Source of the DNA: Sphingomonadales bacterium
GTDB lineage: Bacteria > Pseudomonadota > Alphaproteobacteria > Sphingomonadales > Sphingomonadaceae
NCBI GenBank assembly: GCA_004173185.1
Contig: SEFZ01000004.1
Span: forward strand, 1-64,000
Reading direction: 5' to 3'
DNA length: 64,000 nucleotides
Under the pieces are notes generated by a model. It was not told the DNA's origin and ran no database searches. It worked only from the letters and a program-made list of their open reading frames with translations. Positions within the stretch are counted from its first letter, which is position 1. Each line of letters opens with the position of its first letter. The translations under genes and the position numbers were made by a program. This document shows positions 8,100-17,829 of the stretch, piece after piece.

Positions 8100-8837
8100 T
8101 TAGTTCAGCGGCCGCTCGACAGCCCAGCGGGCCAGCGCCTCGAACGGCAGTGGGTGGTAAAAGGCGATGCCGGCGCGGCTGTCCTGCGCCCATCGGACTA
8201 CCCCGCGCCGCATGTCGAGCCCCGGAACCGCCAGCGTGACGACATGGTCCTCGCGCAATCCGATTGCCTCGATCTTGGCGCCACCTTGCGAGATGTCGAG
8301 CAAGCCGATGTTCTGCGAACCCTCGTCGGTCACGAGCGTCGCCGTACAGGTTGCCGCCAAGCGCGGCATACGCTGTACCTGACCCTGGCCTGGCGATCGC
8401 GTATTGAGCAACGTCGCGACGTCAACGGCATGGTCGAAGCGCACGCCGAACAGTCCGTCCTTGGCCCACATCACCAAACCGGCGACGCAATCGCCCGAGC
8501 GCATCTCCACTTCGATGCGGTCGTCCTTGGCCGGTCGGGCATGCGAGCGGCACATCATGCCGGTGGGGGAGAGATTTCGGATCAGGCACAAGCCCTCCCG
8601 GCCTTTCCAGCGTAATCGCGCGGAGCGGTATACCGACATTTTGGAACGCTGATCGGCGCGGCGATCGTAAGCCAGCTCCGGGTCGCCCGCTGCGGTTTGC
8701 GCGGGCGCAATGGTTTGCGTGCTCCAATCAAACGGCACCCGGTCGGACGCATCGTCTGAATACGCGGATCGCAGGCATTCGCGCAGCCGCTCAAATGGCC
8801 CGGTTTCGGGGGGCGGCAGCAGCAATCGGTGGTCCAT
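8100..8837 (-). CDS. Tandem PilZ-domain protein (probable c-di-GMP receptor)
   Basis: Protein of 245 residues. Two PilZ-like domains are visible. The first (about 68-150) has RSARLRWKG and the N-x-S-x-x-G box NLSPTG; the second (about 155-240) has QRMPR and the D-x-S-x-x-G box DISQGG. PilZ domains bind cyclic di-GMP through the (D/N)xSxxG loop plus an RxxxR. The spacing of the arginines in both domains is not a perfect RxxxR, so binding by each domain is uncertain. There is no signal peptide or membrane segment, so it is likely a cytosolic effector of motility, adhesion or exopolysaccharide. ATG 8837 is preferred over GTG 8843 because of AGGAA upstream. The upstream 110 bases contain an AT-rich promoter-like block (8905-8935). 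Confidence 0.85.
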   Translation of the reverse strand: MDHRLLLPPPETGPFERLRECLRSAYSDDASDRVPFDWSTQTIAPAQTAAGDPELAYDRRADQRSKMSVYRSARLRWKGREGLCLIRNLSPTGMMCRSHARPAKDDRIEVEMRSGDCVAGLVMWAKDGLFGVRFDHAVDVATLLNTRSPGQGQVQRMPRLAATCTATLVTDEGSQNIGLLDISQGGAKIEAIGLREDHVVTLAVPGLDMRRGVVRWAQDSRAGIAFYHPLPFEALARWAVERPLN

Positions 8838-8950
8838 CGACACACATTCCTATCGTGTGGCGCGGACTCCCGCCCGCAATACTCCCCTCCTGCGAACCGG
8901 GTTAATGCAAATCAAATTGATCAAATCTTAAATTCGGCGAGATGCGACCA

Positions 8951-10270
8951 TTATGGTAGTAATAGTCCCGCCAATGCTGCGGACATCAGGTTGGCCAGAC
9001 TGCCCGCGATCAGCGCGCGAATACCAAGCTTGGCGATCATCGGGCGCTGGTTGGGGGCAAGACTTCCCGTCGCCGCCATCTGAATTGCGATCGAACTGAA
9101 GTTCGCGAAGCCACACAATGCAAAGGTGATGATTGCCACGGTGCGCGGCGCCAGATCCTTCATCGTGCCGAGATCGATGAACGCGACGAACTCATTGAGC
9201 ACCAATTTGGTGCCAAACAAACCGCCGGCCGAGACCGCTTCGTTCCACGAGATGCCGAGCAAATACATGACCGGTGCAAACACTGCGCCGATGATCCGCT
9301 GGAAGCTCAGATCGGTCAGATAGGTCTGCGCCCAGCTTTGGAAGCCGGGACCGAACGTGCCCGAATAGGCGACGATCCAATTGCCCAGGCCGCCGAGCAG
9401 GCCGTTGGCGAGCGCAACGAGCGCCACGAACGCCAGCACCATCGCGCCGACCGCAACCGCGATCTTCACGCCGGTGGATGCGCCGCTCGCCGCCGCCATG
9501 ATGAGGTTGGCGGCGCGCTCTTCCTCTTCGACTTCCACCTCGACTGCGCGGATCACTTCGTCCTCGGGGACGGGCTCGAGCGGAAGCTCGCCGTCCCTGG
9601 GCTCGATATCGTCGGGCATGATGATCTTCGCCATCAGCAGCCCGCCGGGAGCCGCCATGAACGAAGCCGCGAGCAGATAGGGCAAGGACTGTGGCCCGAG
9701 CAGGCTGGCATAGGCCGCAAGGATCGTCCCCGCGACGCCGGCCATGCCCACGGTCATCACCGCGAATAGCTGCGAAGGGGTGAGCCGCGCCAGATAGGGC
9801 CGGATCACCAGCGGCGATTCGCTCTGGCCGACGAAGATGTTGGCCGCCGAACACAGCGATTCGACCTTGGAGGTGCCGACAACCTTCTCGATCGCGCCGC
9901 CGATCCAGCGGATCAGGAACTGCATGATGCCAAGGTGGTAGAGGATCGACACCAGCGCCGCGAAGAAGATGATCACCGGCAGCGCCGCAATCGCGAAGCT
10001 GTTGCCGCCAAGCTCGGGCTGGGCGAGTGGGCCAAACAGGAAGGCCGTGCCGGCATGGGCATAGCCGAGCAGCGCCGTCACGCCGCTAGAAAGCCCCTGG
10101 ATCGCGGCCACGCCCCAGCTGGTGCGCAGCACGATGAACGCGATGCCCGCTTGCAGCAGGAAAGCCGCGCCAACGACGCGCAACTTGATCCCGCGCTTGT
10201 TGGTGGAAAGCAGGAAGGCGATCCCGAGGATCACCAGGATGCCGAAAATGCCGATCGGGAACTGGTTCAT
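8951..10270 (-). CDS. Concentrative nucleoside transporter (NupC/CNT family)
   Basis: Protein of 439 residues with about 10-12 hydrophobic segments. CNT family hallmarks include [28 protein letters not shown], the motif [12 protein letters not shown], and [17 protein letters not shown] near the C-terminus. These inner-membrane carriers import nucleosides with protons or sodium. Residues about 215-250 form a charged Glu-rich cytoplasmic loop ([13 protein letters not shown]). Its ATG overlaps the stop of the upstream exported protein (10267-10731) by four bases (ATGA), so the two are translationally coupled. Substrate specificity cannot be read from sequence. Confidence 0.93.
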   Translation of the reverse strand: MNQFPIGIFGILVILGIAFLLSTNKRGIKLRVVGAAFLLQAGIAFIVLRTSWGVAAIQGLSSGVTALLGYAHAGTAFLFGPLAQPELGGNSFAIAALPVIIFFAALVSILYHLGIMQFLIRWIGGAIEKVVGTSKVESLCSAANIFVGQSESPLVIRPYLARLTPSQLFAVMTVGMAGVAGTILAAYASLLGPQSLPYLLAASFMAAPGGLLMAKIIMPDDIEPRDGELPLEPVPEDEVIRAVEVEVEEEERAANLIMAAASGASTGVKIAVAVGAMVLAFVALVALANGLLGGLGNWIVAYSGTFGPGFQSWAQTYLTDLSFQRIIGAVFAPVMYLLGISWNEAVSAGGLFGTKLVLNEFVAFIDLGTMKDLAPRTVAIITFALCGFANFSSIAIQMAATGSLAPNQRPMIAKLGIRALIAGSLANLMSAALAGLLLP

Positions 10271-10731
10271 TTGGTCGATCCCTTGGTCCGCATTTCAGTA
10301 AGCATCGCCCGGCCTTTGGCGAATGGCAGCGCACTGCCGACGGAAGGCTGATTACCCACGCCCTTGGCGCAGATGAAGCCGGAAATGGCGCCGCCCTGGG
10401 TGCCGGCGGCGACCGTCTCCCATTCCCCGGCCATGTCGCTCACCCCGTCCGAGACCATTTTGGCATCGAACAGCTCGGCGGCGGTCAGGCGCGACTTGTT
10501 CGCCTTGCAATCAACTTCGAGGAGGAATCGATAAGCGACCACGCCATCCTCTTCCTCCGAAAGCACCGAATACATGGCGCCCAGCAGATTGCCGGCGGCG
10601 TTGGGCTTGATGCTGTCCTTGTCGATGAACGAGATATTCGAGAGATCGTCGGAGGCATCGACATAATACCAGTCATCGGCATGCGCGGGCGCCGCCACGA
10701 ATAACAAGGCAAGAACTGCCGATTTCAACAT
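10267..10731 (-). CDS. Exported small protein, surface-adhesin-E-like
   Basis: Protein of 154 residues. Residues 1-17 are a signal peptide ending PAHA-DDWYY. The mature part has an all-beta look, with two cysteines (in VDCKANKSR and FICAKG) that could form a disulfide. The pattern W-Y-Y-V-D...-FID-D-S followed by E-D-C-K resembles the surface-adhesin E-like (lipocalin-ish) small proteins found in many proteobacteria, but the match is by pattern only. It is cotranscribed with the downstream nucleoside transporter (ATGA overlap). Function unknown. Confidence 0.7.
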   Translation of the reverse strand: MLKSAVLALLFVAAPAHADDWYYVDASDDLSNISFIDKDSIKPNAAGNLLGAMYSVLSEEEDGVVAYRFLLEVDCKANKSRLTAAELFDAKMVSDGVSDMAGEWETVAAGTQGGAISGFICAKGVGNQPSVGSALPFAKGRAMLTEMRTKGSTK

Positions 10732-10892
10732 GCAAGGCCCCCGGATGCGCCCGCACGGCGCGGGAATCCGGGAAGCTTGGCGTGGCGGCGGGCTGAACGC
10801 AAGGGTTTGGCCGAACAAGGGTTTCGCCGAACTCCGGCCCCACGCAACAGCCGGGGCTTGCGGCGCGCGATATTCGCGTTAGCGTCTGCGCG

Positions 10893-11570
10893 ATGGCAAC
10901 GAACCCTCCCGCGATCTCCCGGTCGCTCTTCGCTCTTTCGATCTTTTACGGCGGCATGGTCTGCATCGCGGGCGTGCTCGGCAATAAACAGGTTTCGCTG
11001 GGGCCGCTTTCGGAGATCGGCAATTGGCTGGGCACCGGGCCGCTTGCGGTCGAGGCGGGGATCTTTGCGTTCCTGCTGCTCGTCTCGGTATCGAGCGCGG
11101 TCGCCGAACTGCACGGGCCGGATGTTGCCAAGAAGCTGGTGGTTTGGGGTTTCGTGCCGCTGCTGACGTCGGTGGTGCTGTCATGGCTGGTCCATGCGCT
11201 TCCGGCCGCATCGGGGATGCAGCCTGAATCGCTGGCGGCGGTCCAATATATCCTTGGCGCAACCTGGCGCATCTGGCTGGGCGGGATTGTGGCCTATGGC
11301 ATCTCGCAGATCCTCAACGTCACGATCTTCAGCGCGCTGAAACGCAACGGCGGCGGGTTCCTGTGGCTGCGCTCGGCTGTCGCCAGCGTGCTCAGCCAGA
11401 TCACGGACACGCTGATCTTCGTCACCATCGCATTTTACGGCGTGTTCCCGATCGGCGAGCTGCTCGTCGGCCAGATGCTCGCCAAGGTGGTGCTGTCGAT
11501 CCTGCTGGTGCCTCTGCTCATCTATGTGCTGATCGCAATTGGCCGCGCACTTGATGGACGTAGCGCGTAA
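10893..11570 (+). CDS. VUT/YhhQ family transporter (queuosine precursor uptake type)
   Basis: Integral membrane protein of 225 residues with about six transmembrane segments. It has the VUT/YhhQ layout, including [14 protein letters not shown] in the second helix region and [22 protein letters not shown], where the S-x-x-x-D-T element is typical of the family. E. coli YhhQ imports the queuosine precursors preQ0/preQ1. The window also encodes GluQRS, which modifies queuosine in tRNA-Asp, so this role fits. The LTDV...E-YG motif of classic YhhQ is replaced by SSAVAELHG, so the subfamily may be divergent. It stands 20 bases before argB and may be cotranscribed with it. Confidence 0.82.
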   Translation: MATNPPAISRSLFALSIFYGGMVCIAGVLGNKQVSLGPLSEIGNWLGTGPLAVEAGIFAFLLLVSVSSAVAELHGPDVAKKLVVWGFVPLLTSVVLSWLVHALPAASGMQPESLAAVQYILGATWRIWLGGIVAYGISQILNVTIFSALKRNGGGFLWLRSAVASVLSQITDTLIFVTIAFYGVFPIGELLVGQMLAKVVLSILLVPLLIYVLIAIGRALDGRSA

Positions 11571-11590
11571 CGACCCTTAAAGGGCCGCGC

Positions 11591-12487
11591 ATGACCAACG
11601 CACCCGATCCCGCGCTGCTCGCCAAGGCGGAAACCCTCACCGAGGCTCTGCCTTATCTGCAGCGCTATGCCGGCAAGACCTTCGTCGTGAAATATGGCGG
11701 GCACGCAATGGGCGATCCCGAACTCGCGCGTGACTTTGCCGAGGATGTGGTTCTGCTCAAGGCAGTCGGCATCAATCCGATCGTCGTGCATGGCGGCGGG
11801 CCGCAGATCGGCGCGATGCTCAAGCGGCTCGGCGTCGAATCGGAATTCATCGGCGGGCTTCGCGTCACGGACGCCGCCACCGCCGAAGTCGCGGAAATGG
11901 TTCTGGCGGGCAAGATCAACAAGGAAATCGTCGCCTGGATCGCTGAGGCCGGCGGCCGCGCGGTGGGCATTTCGGGCAAGGATGCCGGGCTGGTGCTGGC
12001 CGAGAAGATCAGCCGCACCGAGCCGGATCCCAATTCGGGCATCGAGCGCCATGTCGATCTGGGCTTTGTCGGCGATCCGATCTCGGTCGATCCGACGATC
12101 CTCTATGCGCTGGCGCGGGAGAATTTCATTCCCGTGATCGCGCCCGTAGCGCTCGGCGCCGACGGCCAGACCTATAACATCAACGCCGATACGATGGCCG
12201 GCGCGATTGCCAGCGCGTGCGGCGCTTCGCGCTTCTTCCTGCTCACCGATGTGGCGGGCGTGCTCGATAAAGCGGGTGTGCTGCAGACCGATCTCGATCC
12301 CGCGCGGATCGAAGCATTGAAGGCGGACGGCACGATTTCGGGCGGCATGATCCCCAAGGTCGAGACCTGCGTAAACGCAGTGCAAGCCGGGGTGGATGCA
12401 GCGGTCATTCTCGACGGGCGCGTGCCGCATGCGATGCTGCTCGAGATATTCACGCGGCAGGGCGCCGGTACGCTGGTCCACGCCTGA
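11591..12487 (+). CDS. argB: Acetylglutamate kinase
   Basis: Protein of 298 residues. It phosphorylates N-acetyl-L-glutamate in the second step of arginine biosynthesis. The amino-acid-kinase fold is evident from [10 protein letters not shown] (33-42), the acetylglutamate loop VVHGGGPQI, the segment [13 protein letters not shown] and the C-terminal [15 protein letters not shown], with GAGTLV at the end. The N-terminal [15 protein letters not shown] helix is characteristic of the arginine-inhibitable hexameric enzymes, so feedback control by arginine is likely. An AAAGGG stretch precedes the ATG. Confidence 0.96.
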   Translation: MTNAPDPALLAKAETLTEALPYLQRYAGKTFVVKYGGHAMGDPELARDFAEDVVLLKAVGINPIVVHGGGPQIGAMLKRLGVESEFIGGLRVTDAATAEVAEMVLAGKINKEIVAWIAEAGGRAVGISGKDAGLVLAEKISRTEPDPNSGIERHVDLGFVGDPISVDPTILYALARENFIPVIAPVALGADGQTYNINADTMAGAIASACGASRFFLLTDVAGVLDKAGVLQTDLDPARIEALKADGTISGGMIPKVETCVNAVQAGVDAAVILDGRVPHAMLLEIFTRQGAGTLVHA

Positions 12488-12546
12488 GCTTGGCAGCGGC
12501 CCGGCTTTCCCTATATTCTCGCTAAACCGGTGTCGCGGAGACGATC

Positions 12547-12861
12547 TTGATCCCCATGCTCAAAATGCTGCTCGAAATCGTCGATTTCGCGCTGATGATC
12601 CTCACCTTCGTCATCGTCGCGCATGCGATCATGTCGTGGCTGATCGGGTTCAACGTCATCAGCACCTATAATGAAATTGTCCGCTCGCTGTGGAACGCGC
12701 TCGAGCGGATCACCCAGCCGGTCTATAATCCGGTGCGGCGGATCATGCCCGATACCGGCCCGCTCGATCTCACGCCGATCGCCGTGCTGCTGATCCTGTT
12801 CGTGCTGCGAAACATCGTGATCAGCGGCCTGCTGCAACAGTTGGCCAATGCCAGCCTCTGA
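12547..12861 (+). CDS. YggT family membrane protein
   Basis: Protein of 104 residues with two hydrophobic regions flanking a conserved cytoplasmic stretch: SWLIGFNVIS...ITQPVYNPVRRIMPDTGPLDLTPI is a hallmark of YggT. The family is linked to cell-division-associated operons and to osmotic or membrane protection, without a defined biochemistry. TTG 12547 is six bases after GGAG and is used here; ATG 12556 is the alternative. The end overlaps the DUF167 gene by 14 bases, an arrangement seen for yggT-yggU in many proteobacteria. Confidence 0.88.
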   Translation: MIPMLKMLLEIVDFALMILTFVIVAHAIMSWLIGFNVISTYNEIVRSLWNALERITQPVYNPVRRIMPDTGPLDLTPIAVLLILFVLRNIVISGLLQQLANASL

Positions 12862-13144
12862 GGCTTGGCGCGAAACTCCTGACGGTATCGAGATCGCGGT
12901 CCGCGTAACGCCGCGCGCATCGCGCGATGCGTTTGCGGCGGGCACGCCCGAACATTTCGCCGCACGGCTGGCGGCTCCTCCGGTCGAGGGTGCGGCGAAC
13001 CAAGCCTTGGTCGCGCTCGTCGCCAAGACGTTCGGCACGGCAAAGCGCACCGTCACGTTGATCGCGGGCGACACATCCCGGCTCAAGCGATTGCGCATCG
13101 CCGGCGATCCCACAACGCTGGCAGATATTGCGCGCAGCCTATAA
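12848..13144 (+). CDS. DUF167 (YggU) family protein
   Basis: Protein of 98 residues. The signature [12 protein letters not shown] (19-30), [20 protein letters not shown] and the closing K-x-V-x-L-I-x-G-x-x-S-R-x-K identify the DUF167/YggU fold, a small cytosolic protein of unknown function. It overlaps yggT and is followed ten bases later by folD, suggesting one transcript yggT-DUF167-folD-marC. Confidence 0.9.
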   Translation: MPASEAWRETPDGIEIAVRVTPRASRDAFAAGTPEHFAARLAAPPVEGAANQALVALVAKTFGTAKRTVTLIAGDTSRLKRLRIAGDPTTLADIARSL

Positions 13145-13154
13145 GGCTCGCCGC

Positions 13155-14030
13155 ATGACGGCAGAAATCATCGATGGAAAGGCCTTCGCGGCCGGATTGC
13201 GCGCACGCGTTGGCGAACTCGCAGCGGTATTTACCCCGCAAGCAGGGCGCGCGCCCGGCCTGGCGGTGGTGCTCGTCGGCGAAGACCCGGCGTCCGCAGT
13301 CTATGTCCGCTCAAAGGGCAAGGCGACCCGCGAGGCGGGAATGGAAAGTTTCGAGCATCGCCTGTCGGCCGATGCGACGCAGGACGCGCTGATTGCTTTG
13401 GTCGACCAGCTCAACGCCGATCCCGCGGTGGACGGCATCCTCGTCCAATTGCCCTTGCCCAAGCATATCAACGAACAGGCCGTGCTCACCCGGATCAGCC
13501 CCGACAAGGATGTCGATGGCTTCCACCCGGTCAATGCCGGGCGCCTGGCGACCGGACTGAACGGCTTCGTACCCTGCACCCCGCTCGGCTGCCTGATGCT
13601 GCTGCAGGATCGCCTGGGCGATCTGTCCGGCCTCGACGCCGTGGTAATCGGCCGCTCGAACATCGTCGGCAAGCCGATGGCGGCCTTGCTCACCAAAGCG
13701 AGCTGCACCGTTACCATCGCCCATTCGCGCACCCGCGATCTGCCGCGCCATCTGCGTCACGCCGATATCGTCGTCGCCGCAGTCGGCATCCCGCTTTTCG
13801 TCAAGGGCGAATGGCTCAAGCCCGGCGCGGTGGTGATCGACGTGGGCATCAACCGCGTTGACGGCAAATTGGTCGGTGATGTCGATTTCGAAGGTGCAAT
13901 GTCGGTCGCCAGCGCAGTCACGCCGGTGCCGGGCGGGGTAGGGCCGATGACCATCGCCGTCCTGCTGCGCAACACCCTGGTCGCCGCACACCGCAATGCC
14001 GGGGTGCCGCTCGATAAGAATGCGATCTGA
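13155..14030 (+). CDS. folD: Bifunctional methylenetetrahydrofolate dehydrogenase / methenyl-THF cyclohydrolase
   Basis: Protein of 291 residues, the standard FolD length. It interconverts 5,10-methylene-THF, 5,10-methenyl-THF and 10-formyl-THF with NADP. Family motifs include [17 protein letters not shown] with the catalytic lysine around residue 56, [30 protein letters not shown], the nucleotide-binding [13 protein letters not shown] and [13 protein letters not shown] at the C-terminal end. ATG 13155 matches the family N-terminus. The stop overlaps the start of marC (TGATG), so the two are coupled. Confidence 0.97.
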   Translation: MTAEIIDGKAFAAGLRARVGELAAVFTPQAGRAPGLAVVLVGEDPASAVYVRSKGKATREAGMESFEHRLSADATQDALIALVDQLNADPAVDGILVQLPLPKHINEQAVLTRISPDKDVDGFHPVNAGRLATGLNGFVPCTPLGCLMLLQDRLGDLSGLDAVVIGRSNIVGKPMAALLTKASCTVTIAHSRTRDLPRHLRHADIVVAAVGIPLFVKGEWLKPGAVVIDVGINRVDGKLVGDVDFEGAMSVASAVTPVPGGVGPMTIAVLLRNTLVAAHRNAGVPLDKNAI

Positions 14031-14671
14031 TGCTCGAACTCTTCATCTCCAGCTTCATCACCTTCTTCGTGGTGATCGATCCCCCCGGCTGCGCACCGAT
14101 CTTCGCGGGGCTCACCACGCAGACCAATGCCGCGCATCGCCGGGCAATGGCGATCCGCGCGATTCTGGTCGCCGCGCTGATCCTGTTCGGTTTCGCGCTG
14201 TTTGGTGAGGCGCTGCTGCGCGCGCTCGGCATCAGTCTGAATGCGTTCAAGATTGCGGGCGGGATCATGCTGTTCCTGATCGCGCTGGAGATGGTGTTCG
14301 AGAAGCGTACCGAGCGCCGCGAGGACCGGGCCGAGAAGCTCAAGGCCAGCGAAGTCCCCGATATCTCGATCTTCCCGATGGCGATGCCGATGATCGCCGG
14401 GCCGGGCTCGATCGCGTCGGTGATGCTGCTGATGAGCCAGAATACCGGGTGGGAAAGCAATGTCGCGGTGCTCGGCGCAATGGTCGCGATCCTGTTGCTC
14501 ACGCTCGGGGCATTGCTCGCGGCCGGGCCGCTCATGCGACTGGTCGGCGCCAAGATCGAAGCGGTGATCTCGCGGCTATTGGGCGTGCTGCTCGGTGCGC
14601 TCGCGACTCAGTTCGTGATCGACGGGATCAGGGCTTCGCTGGTGGCGGTGCCTGCGGTGACTGGGCACTGA
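14030..14671 (+). CDS. MarC family integral membrane protein
   Basis: Protein of 213 residues with six predicted membrane spans. It has the MarC/YchE hallmarks: FVVIDPPGCAPIFAGLT near the N-terminus, FKIAGGIMLFLIALEM, and PMAMPMIAGPGSIASVML in the middle. The function is unproven (the early link to multiple antibiotic resistance was not supported for E. coli MarC). The gene is coupled to folD by a one-base overlap. Its last 44 bases overlap the convergent end of the GT-C gene on the other strand. Confidence 0.9.
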   Translation: MLELFISSFITFFVVIDPPGCAPIFAGLTTQTNAAHRRAMAIRAILVAALILFGFALFGEALLRALGISLNAFKIAGGIMLFLIALEMVFEKRTERREDRAEKLKASEVPDISIFPMAMPMIAGPGSIASVMLLMSQNTGWESNVAVLGAMVAILLLTLGALLAAGPLMRLVGAKIEAVISRLLGVLLGALATQFVIDGIRASLVAVPAVTGH

Positions 14672-16454
14672 TCTTCCACAGCTTGAACGGCGAACCTGTC
14701 GGCAGCGCAACCGGCGTCAGCCAGTTCGGCACCTCGCCCTTCATCAGCGTCGAATAGAAGCCCTTGGGCGCCCGCGCGCGGTACAATGTCGTCTCCGACA
14801 TGTCCGGGCAAACCAGCAGATACTCCGCCTTGTGCGTCGCCATGATCGTGCGCGCGGCATCGGGCGTGCCGGTAAAGGCGCGATGCACGTCGAGGATCGC
14901 GTTGCCGTTGCGATGATAGGGCCCGGCGATGGCATTATGGTTGGTCACCACGATCAGTCGTGGCCCCAGATCGACATGGGTGAACATCGTCGCGCGCGGG
15001 ATCGCGTTGAGCGGACGCAGCGTGGTCAAGCGTCCACAGGCGCTGTTGGCCCGCGCAACCTTGTCAGTCCCGCCGCCGGTCTTCGTCCCGCTCGGCAGAT
15101 ACGGCAGCACGAACCCTGCGAAGAGCCCCGAGACGACCAGGAAAGCCGCAACCGATCCGAACACGCGCAGGAAAATCGATCCCCGCCGCAGGAACCACGG
15201 CACCACCACCCAGGCGAGCGCACACGCCCCCGGCACGCTCAGCATCTGCGCAGCGGGGCCGGCGCGCACCTGCCACAACAGCATCGCGCCTGCGAAGGTA
15301 GTGAACAAGGCGATCGCCGCCCAGCCGACTACGGCTTCGGTCCGGCGCGCGCGCCAGGTTGCCACCAGCGCACCGATGATCCCGATCACCGGCAATACGG
15401 CGATGGGGAAAGCGGTCTTGAGGCTGTGCTTATAGATCGGCCGCGCTTCGCGGACATTGTTGAGCCAGGTATTTGCCAGCTCGTCCGAAACCTGTTCGGG
15501 GCGGCCCAGGCATTGCGGGAAGAAATAGGCAAAGCCCGCGACGATTGCGCCGCCCGCCGCCGCGCCAAGCGCCAGCCGTACATAACGGTTCGACGGGTTC
15601 AGCCGCCCGATCAGGAACAGCAACGTCCCCGCCGCGACCATTACGGACAGCCATACCGGCGTCAGCGCATCGCAGCGCAGAACCTGATTGGCGTTGGACG
15701 CAAATAGCGCGAAGCCCAGCGCCGATCCGCCTGCGAGCGTCAGGCCATAGACCATCATCCGCCGCGCTTCGGCGGCTTCCCAGATCCTGCGCATCGCGAT
15801 GATCGCGCCCGCCATCGCGCAATATGGCAGCATCTCCAGCCCGATGGTGAGCGAGAATGCGCTGGAAATGCCCACGGTCGCCCCGCCACGCGCGCGGCGC
15901 GGATCGGCTAGGCCCGCCACGGTCATTGCGAGGGCGGCAAGCTGCCAGCCATGATGATCGATGCGCAGCGGTGCATACATCGTCATCGTCGAGGTGCAGC
16001 CCATCAGGATCACCATCGCCAGCGGCCAGCTATAGGGCGCGATCAGGCGGCGGACGGTGAGCGTCAGCCCGGTCATCGTCACTGCCAGCGGCAGCAACGG
16101 CGCGATCCCGACGGCCCAGTTTTCCGCGCGCAGGCCGAGAAAGGGTTTCAGGATCAGGATCAGACCGGCGATCGGCAGATCGGGCAATCGTGACCAATGG
16201 ATATCGAATCCGCCCATTGCGGGATCGAGCCGATAATTGCGCAGATCATACCAGTTCTGGCCCGCCATCCAGGCGCGAACCTGCATCAGCCGCATATTAT
16301 CGTCGGTGTCACCGAGCATCAGCCAATAGATGTTGGGCTGGCGATTGATCAGGAACCACGCGACGACACAGGCCCAGAATACCAGCATCCAGCGCCACCA
16401 ATGGCGGCTCAGTTCATCGTCGATGCGGAAATCGCGTAGTGCTCCGAGCTTCAA
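14628..16454 (-). CDS. GT-C superfamily membrane glycosyltransferase (STT3/AglB-like motifs)
   Basis: Protein of about 608 residues. It has an N-terminal membrane helix, a large first periplasmic loop with the acidic motif LGDTDDNMRLMQ, a second motif RIDHHGWQ, about 11-12 transmembrane helices, and a soluble C-terminal domain of about 140 residues. An acidic D-x-D-D motif in the first loop and D-H-H between helices are features of lipid-linked-sugar GT-C enzymes, including the oligosaccharyltransferase STT3 group, so transfer of a glycan from a polyprenyl carrier at the periplasmic face is likely. The acceptor is unknown. I chose TTG 16454 because AGGGA lies seven bases upstream and the longer frame to 16619 would overlap divergent gtrA. 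Automated annotation may misname this family as AcrB-like. Confidence 0.7.
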   Translation of the reverse strand: MKLGALRDFRIDDELSRHWWRWMLVFWACVVAWFLINRQPNIYWLMLGDTDDNMRLMQVRAWMAGQNWYDLRNYRLDPAMGGFDIHWSRLPDLPIAGLILILKPFLGLRAENWAVGIAPLLPLAVTMTGLTLTVRRLIAPYSWPLAMVILMGCTSTMTMYAPLRIDHHGWQLAALAMTVAGLADPRRARGGATVGISSAFSLTIGLEMLPYCAMAGAIIAMRRIWEAAEARRMMVYGLTLAGGSALGFALFASNANQVLRCDALTPVWLSVMVAAGTLLFLIGRLNPSNRYVRLALGAAAGGAIVAGFAYFFPQCLGRPEQVSDELANTWLNNVREARPIYKHSLKTAFPIAVLPVIGIIGALVATWRARRTEAVVGWAAIALFTTFAGAMLLWQVRAGPAAQMLSVPGACALAWVVVPWFLRRGSIFLRVFGSVAAFLVVSGLFAGFVLPYLPSGTKTGGGTDKVARANSACGRLTTLRPLNAIPRATMFTHVDLGPRLIVVTNHNAIAGPYHRNGNAILDVHRAFTGTPDAARTIMATHKAEYLLVCPDMSETTLYRARAPKGFYSTLMKGEVPNWLTPVALPTGSPFKLWKISAQSPQAPPPAKP

Positions 16455-16560
16455 AATCGCTTCCCTAGCCAGTCCCGCCGCATTAGGGCGGCGAGCACTT
16501 CGGGGGCAAGCAATAGTGACGGCGTTACTTCGACGAATTGAGACGATGCGGGAGAGCGGG

Positions 16561-16938
16561 ATGCTCGGCCAGCTCGTGCGCTTCGGCATTGCCGGCGGTC
16601 TGGCGACAGCCTTGTACACCGCCGTCTATTCGCCGCTCGCGGGTTTCAAGATCACGTCGGAGCAGGTCGCCAATTTCGCAGGCTATCTGGTCGCGATGGG
16701 CGCGGGCTATATCCTGCACAGCAAATGGAGCTTCAAGGGTCACGGCGCGCAAGCATCGCAGACGACCTGGCGTTTCTTTGTGGTGTCGCTGGTCAGCCTT
16801 GCGGTAAACACCTTCTGGGTATGGCTGCTCACCGATGATGCCGTGCTCGCCGGGCCATGGTGGTGGCCGTTGATTCCGATATTGTTCGTGACGCCGTTGG
16901 TCACGTTCGCACTCAACCGCATTTGGGTTTTTGGCTGA
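16561..16938 (+). CDS. GtrA family protein (lipid-linked sugar flippase-like)
   Basis: Protein of 125 residues with four transmembrane segments and the GtrA start LGQLVRFGIAGGLATALYTAVY. The internal NFAGYLVAMGAGYILHSKWSF and the ending FALNRIWVFG are family hallmarks (the F-x-x-N-R-x-W-V-F box). GtrA-type proteins are thought to flip polyprenyl-phosphate-linked glucose made by a GtrB-type GT2; such a GT2 is encoded 900 bases further on. ATG 16561 is preferred because GGGAGAG precedes it; ATG 16546 would add five residues. Confidence 0.88.
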   Translation: MLGQLVRFGIAGGLATALYTAVYSPLAGFKITSEQVANFAGYLVAMGAGYILHSKWSFKGHGAQASQTTWRFFVVSLVSLAVNTFWVWLLTDDAVLAGPWWWPLIPILFVTPLVTFALNRIWVFG

Positions 16939-16939
16939 T

Positions 16940-17668
16940 ATGGATCGCGTCGTTTATGATCGTATGGCCGCCCATGACACCACCCATTGGTGGTATCGCG
17001 CGCGCCGCGAGATCTTGTCAGACTATCTGACGCGCTGGGGTGGCGTGCCCAAGGATGCGCGCATCCTCGAGATTGGCTGCGGCACCGGGCATAACCTCCC
17101 GATGCTCGCGCAATTCGGCGAAATCGACGCGATCGAGATCGATGAGACTGCTGCGGCCAAGGCGAGCGAACGGCTCGGCAAGAAGGTCGGCTCGTCGCCT
17201 TTGCCCGAACTCGATGGCGTGCAACCCGGCAGCTACGATCTCGTCGCGGTGCTCGATGTGGTTGAGCATGTCGAGGATGATGTGGCGGCGCTCAAGGCGA
17301 TGGCCTTGGCACTCAAGCCCGGCGGCCAGATCCTGATCACCGTGCCTGCGCATCAATGGATGTGGAGCGCACACGATGTGGTGAACCACCATAAGCGCCG
17401 CTATTCGAAGAAGACGCTGATCGCCGCGCTCGATGCAGCGGGCCTGAAGCATCGCAAGCTCGGCTGGTTCAATTCCCTACTCTTCCCGGTAGCCGTCGCC
17501 GCGCGTTTCGCGGGCAAGCTGATGGGCAAGGACGACAGCGACGATTCGCCGCCGCCAAAGCTGCTCAATACGGTGTTCGAGAAGATATTCGGGCTAGAGC
17601 GGCATCTGGTCGGTCGCGTGCCTTTGCCGCCCGGCCTGTCGATCATCGTGCTGGCGTCGAAAGCCTAA
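16940..17668 (+). CDS. Class I SAM-dependent methyltransferase
   Basis: Protein of 242 residues. The N-terminus has HWWYRARREIL, typical of methyltransferases in lipopolysaccharide and polysaccharide clusters. The SAM motif is ILEIGCGTGHNLPML, with motif II DAIEIDE and post-motif LDVVEHVEDDVAALK and LKPGGQILITVPA. A C-terminal hydrophobic patch (NSLLFPVAVAARFAG) suggests membrane proximity. It starts directly after gtrA (TGA then ATG within two bases), so the two are probably one operon acting in surface-glycan or lipid-carrier chemistry. The acceptor is unknown. Confidence 0.85.
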   Translation: MDRVVYDRMAAHDTTHWWYRARREILSDYLTRWGGVPKDARILEIGCGTGHNLPMLAQFGEIDAIEIDETAAAKASERLGKKVGSSPLPELDGVQPGSYDLVAVLDVVEHVEDDVAALKAMALALKPGGQILITVPAHQWMWSAHDVVNHHKRRYSKKTLIAALDAAGLKHRKLGWFNSLLFPVAVAARFAGKLMGKDDSDDSPPPKLLNTVFEKIFGLERHLVGRVPLPPGLSIIVLASKA

Positions 17669-17698
17669 CTGCTCGCCCAAGCCGCTTGTCCCAAACCG

Positions 17699-17813
17699 CT
17701 TGTAATGTAGGATTTCGTCTGCTCGACCGAACCGGTCGGCAGTGCCGCGCGCTCTTTGAAATCGCCGGTCCGGAAACGCCCTTGGTCAGTGCGAACATTA
17801 GGGAACATTCGCG
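17699..17813 (+). repeat. Dispersed repeat, copy A (inverted relative to copy B at 24207-24320)
   Basis: A stretch of about 115 bases that matches the reverse complement of 24207-24320 at roughly five of every six positions. One end is identical for 31 bases (it contains GTGCGAACATTAGGGAACAT). It lies in the 161-base gap between the methyltransferase and the convergent GT2 gene, where no coding function is needed. Terminal inverted repeats and a transposase were not found, so it is a dispersed intergenic repeat rather than an intact insertion sequence. Confidence 0.8.
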
Positions 17814-17829
17814 GTCCCGGCCCCGAATT

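Noticed and set aside
14628..14671. 44-base overlap of the marC and GT-C coding ends as a possible error
   Set aside because: Both C-termini are unremarkable tails, and convergent overlaps of this size are normal in compact genomes.
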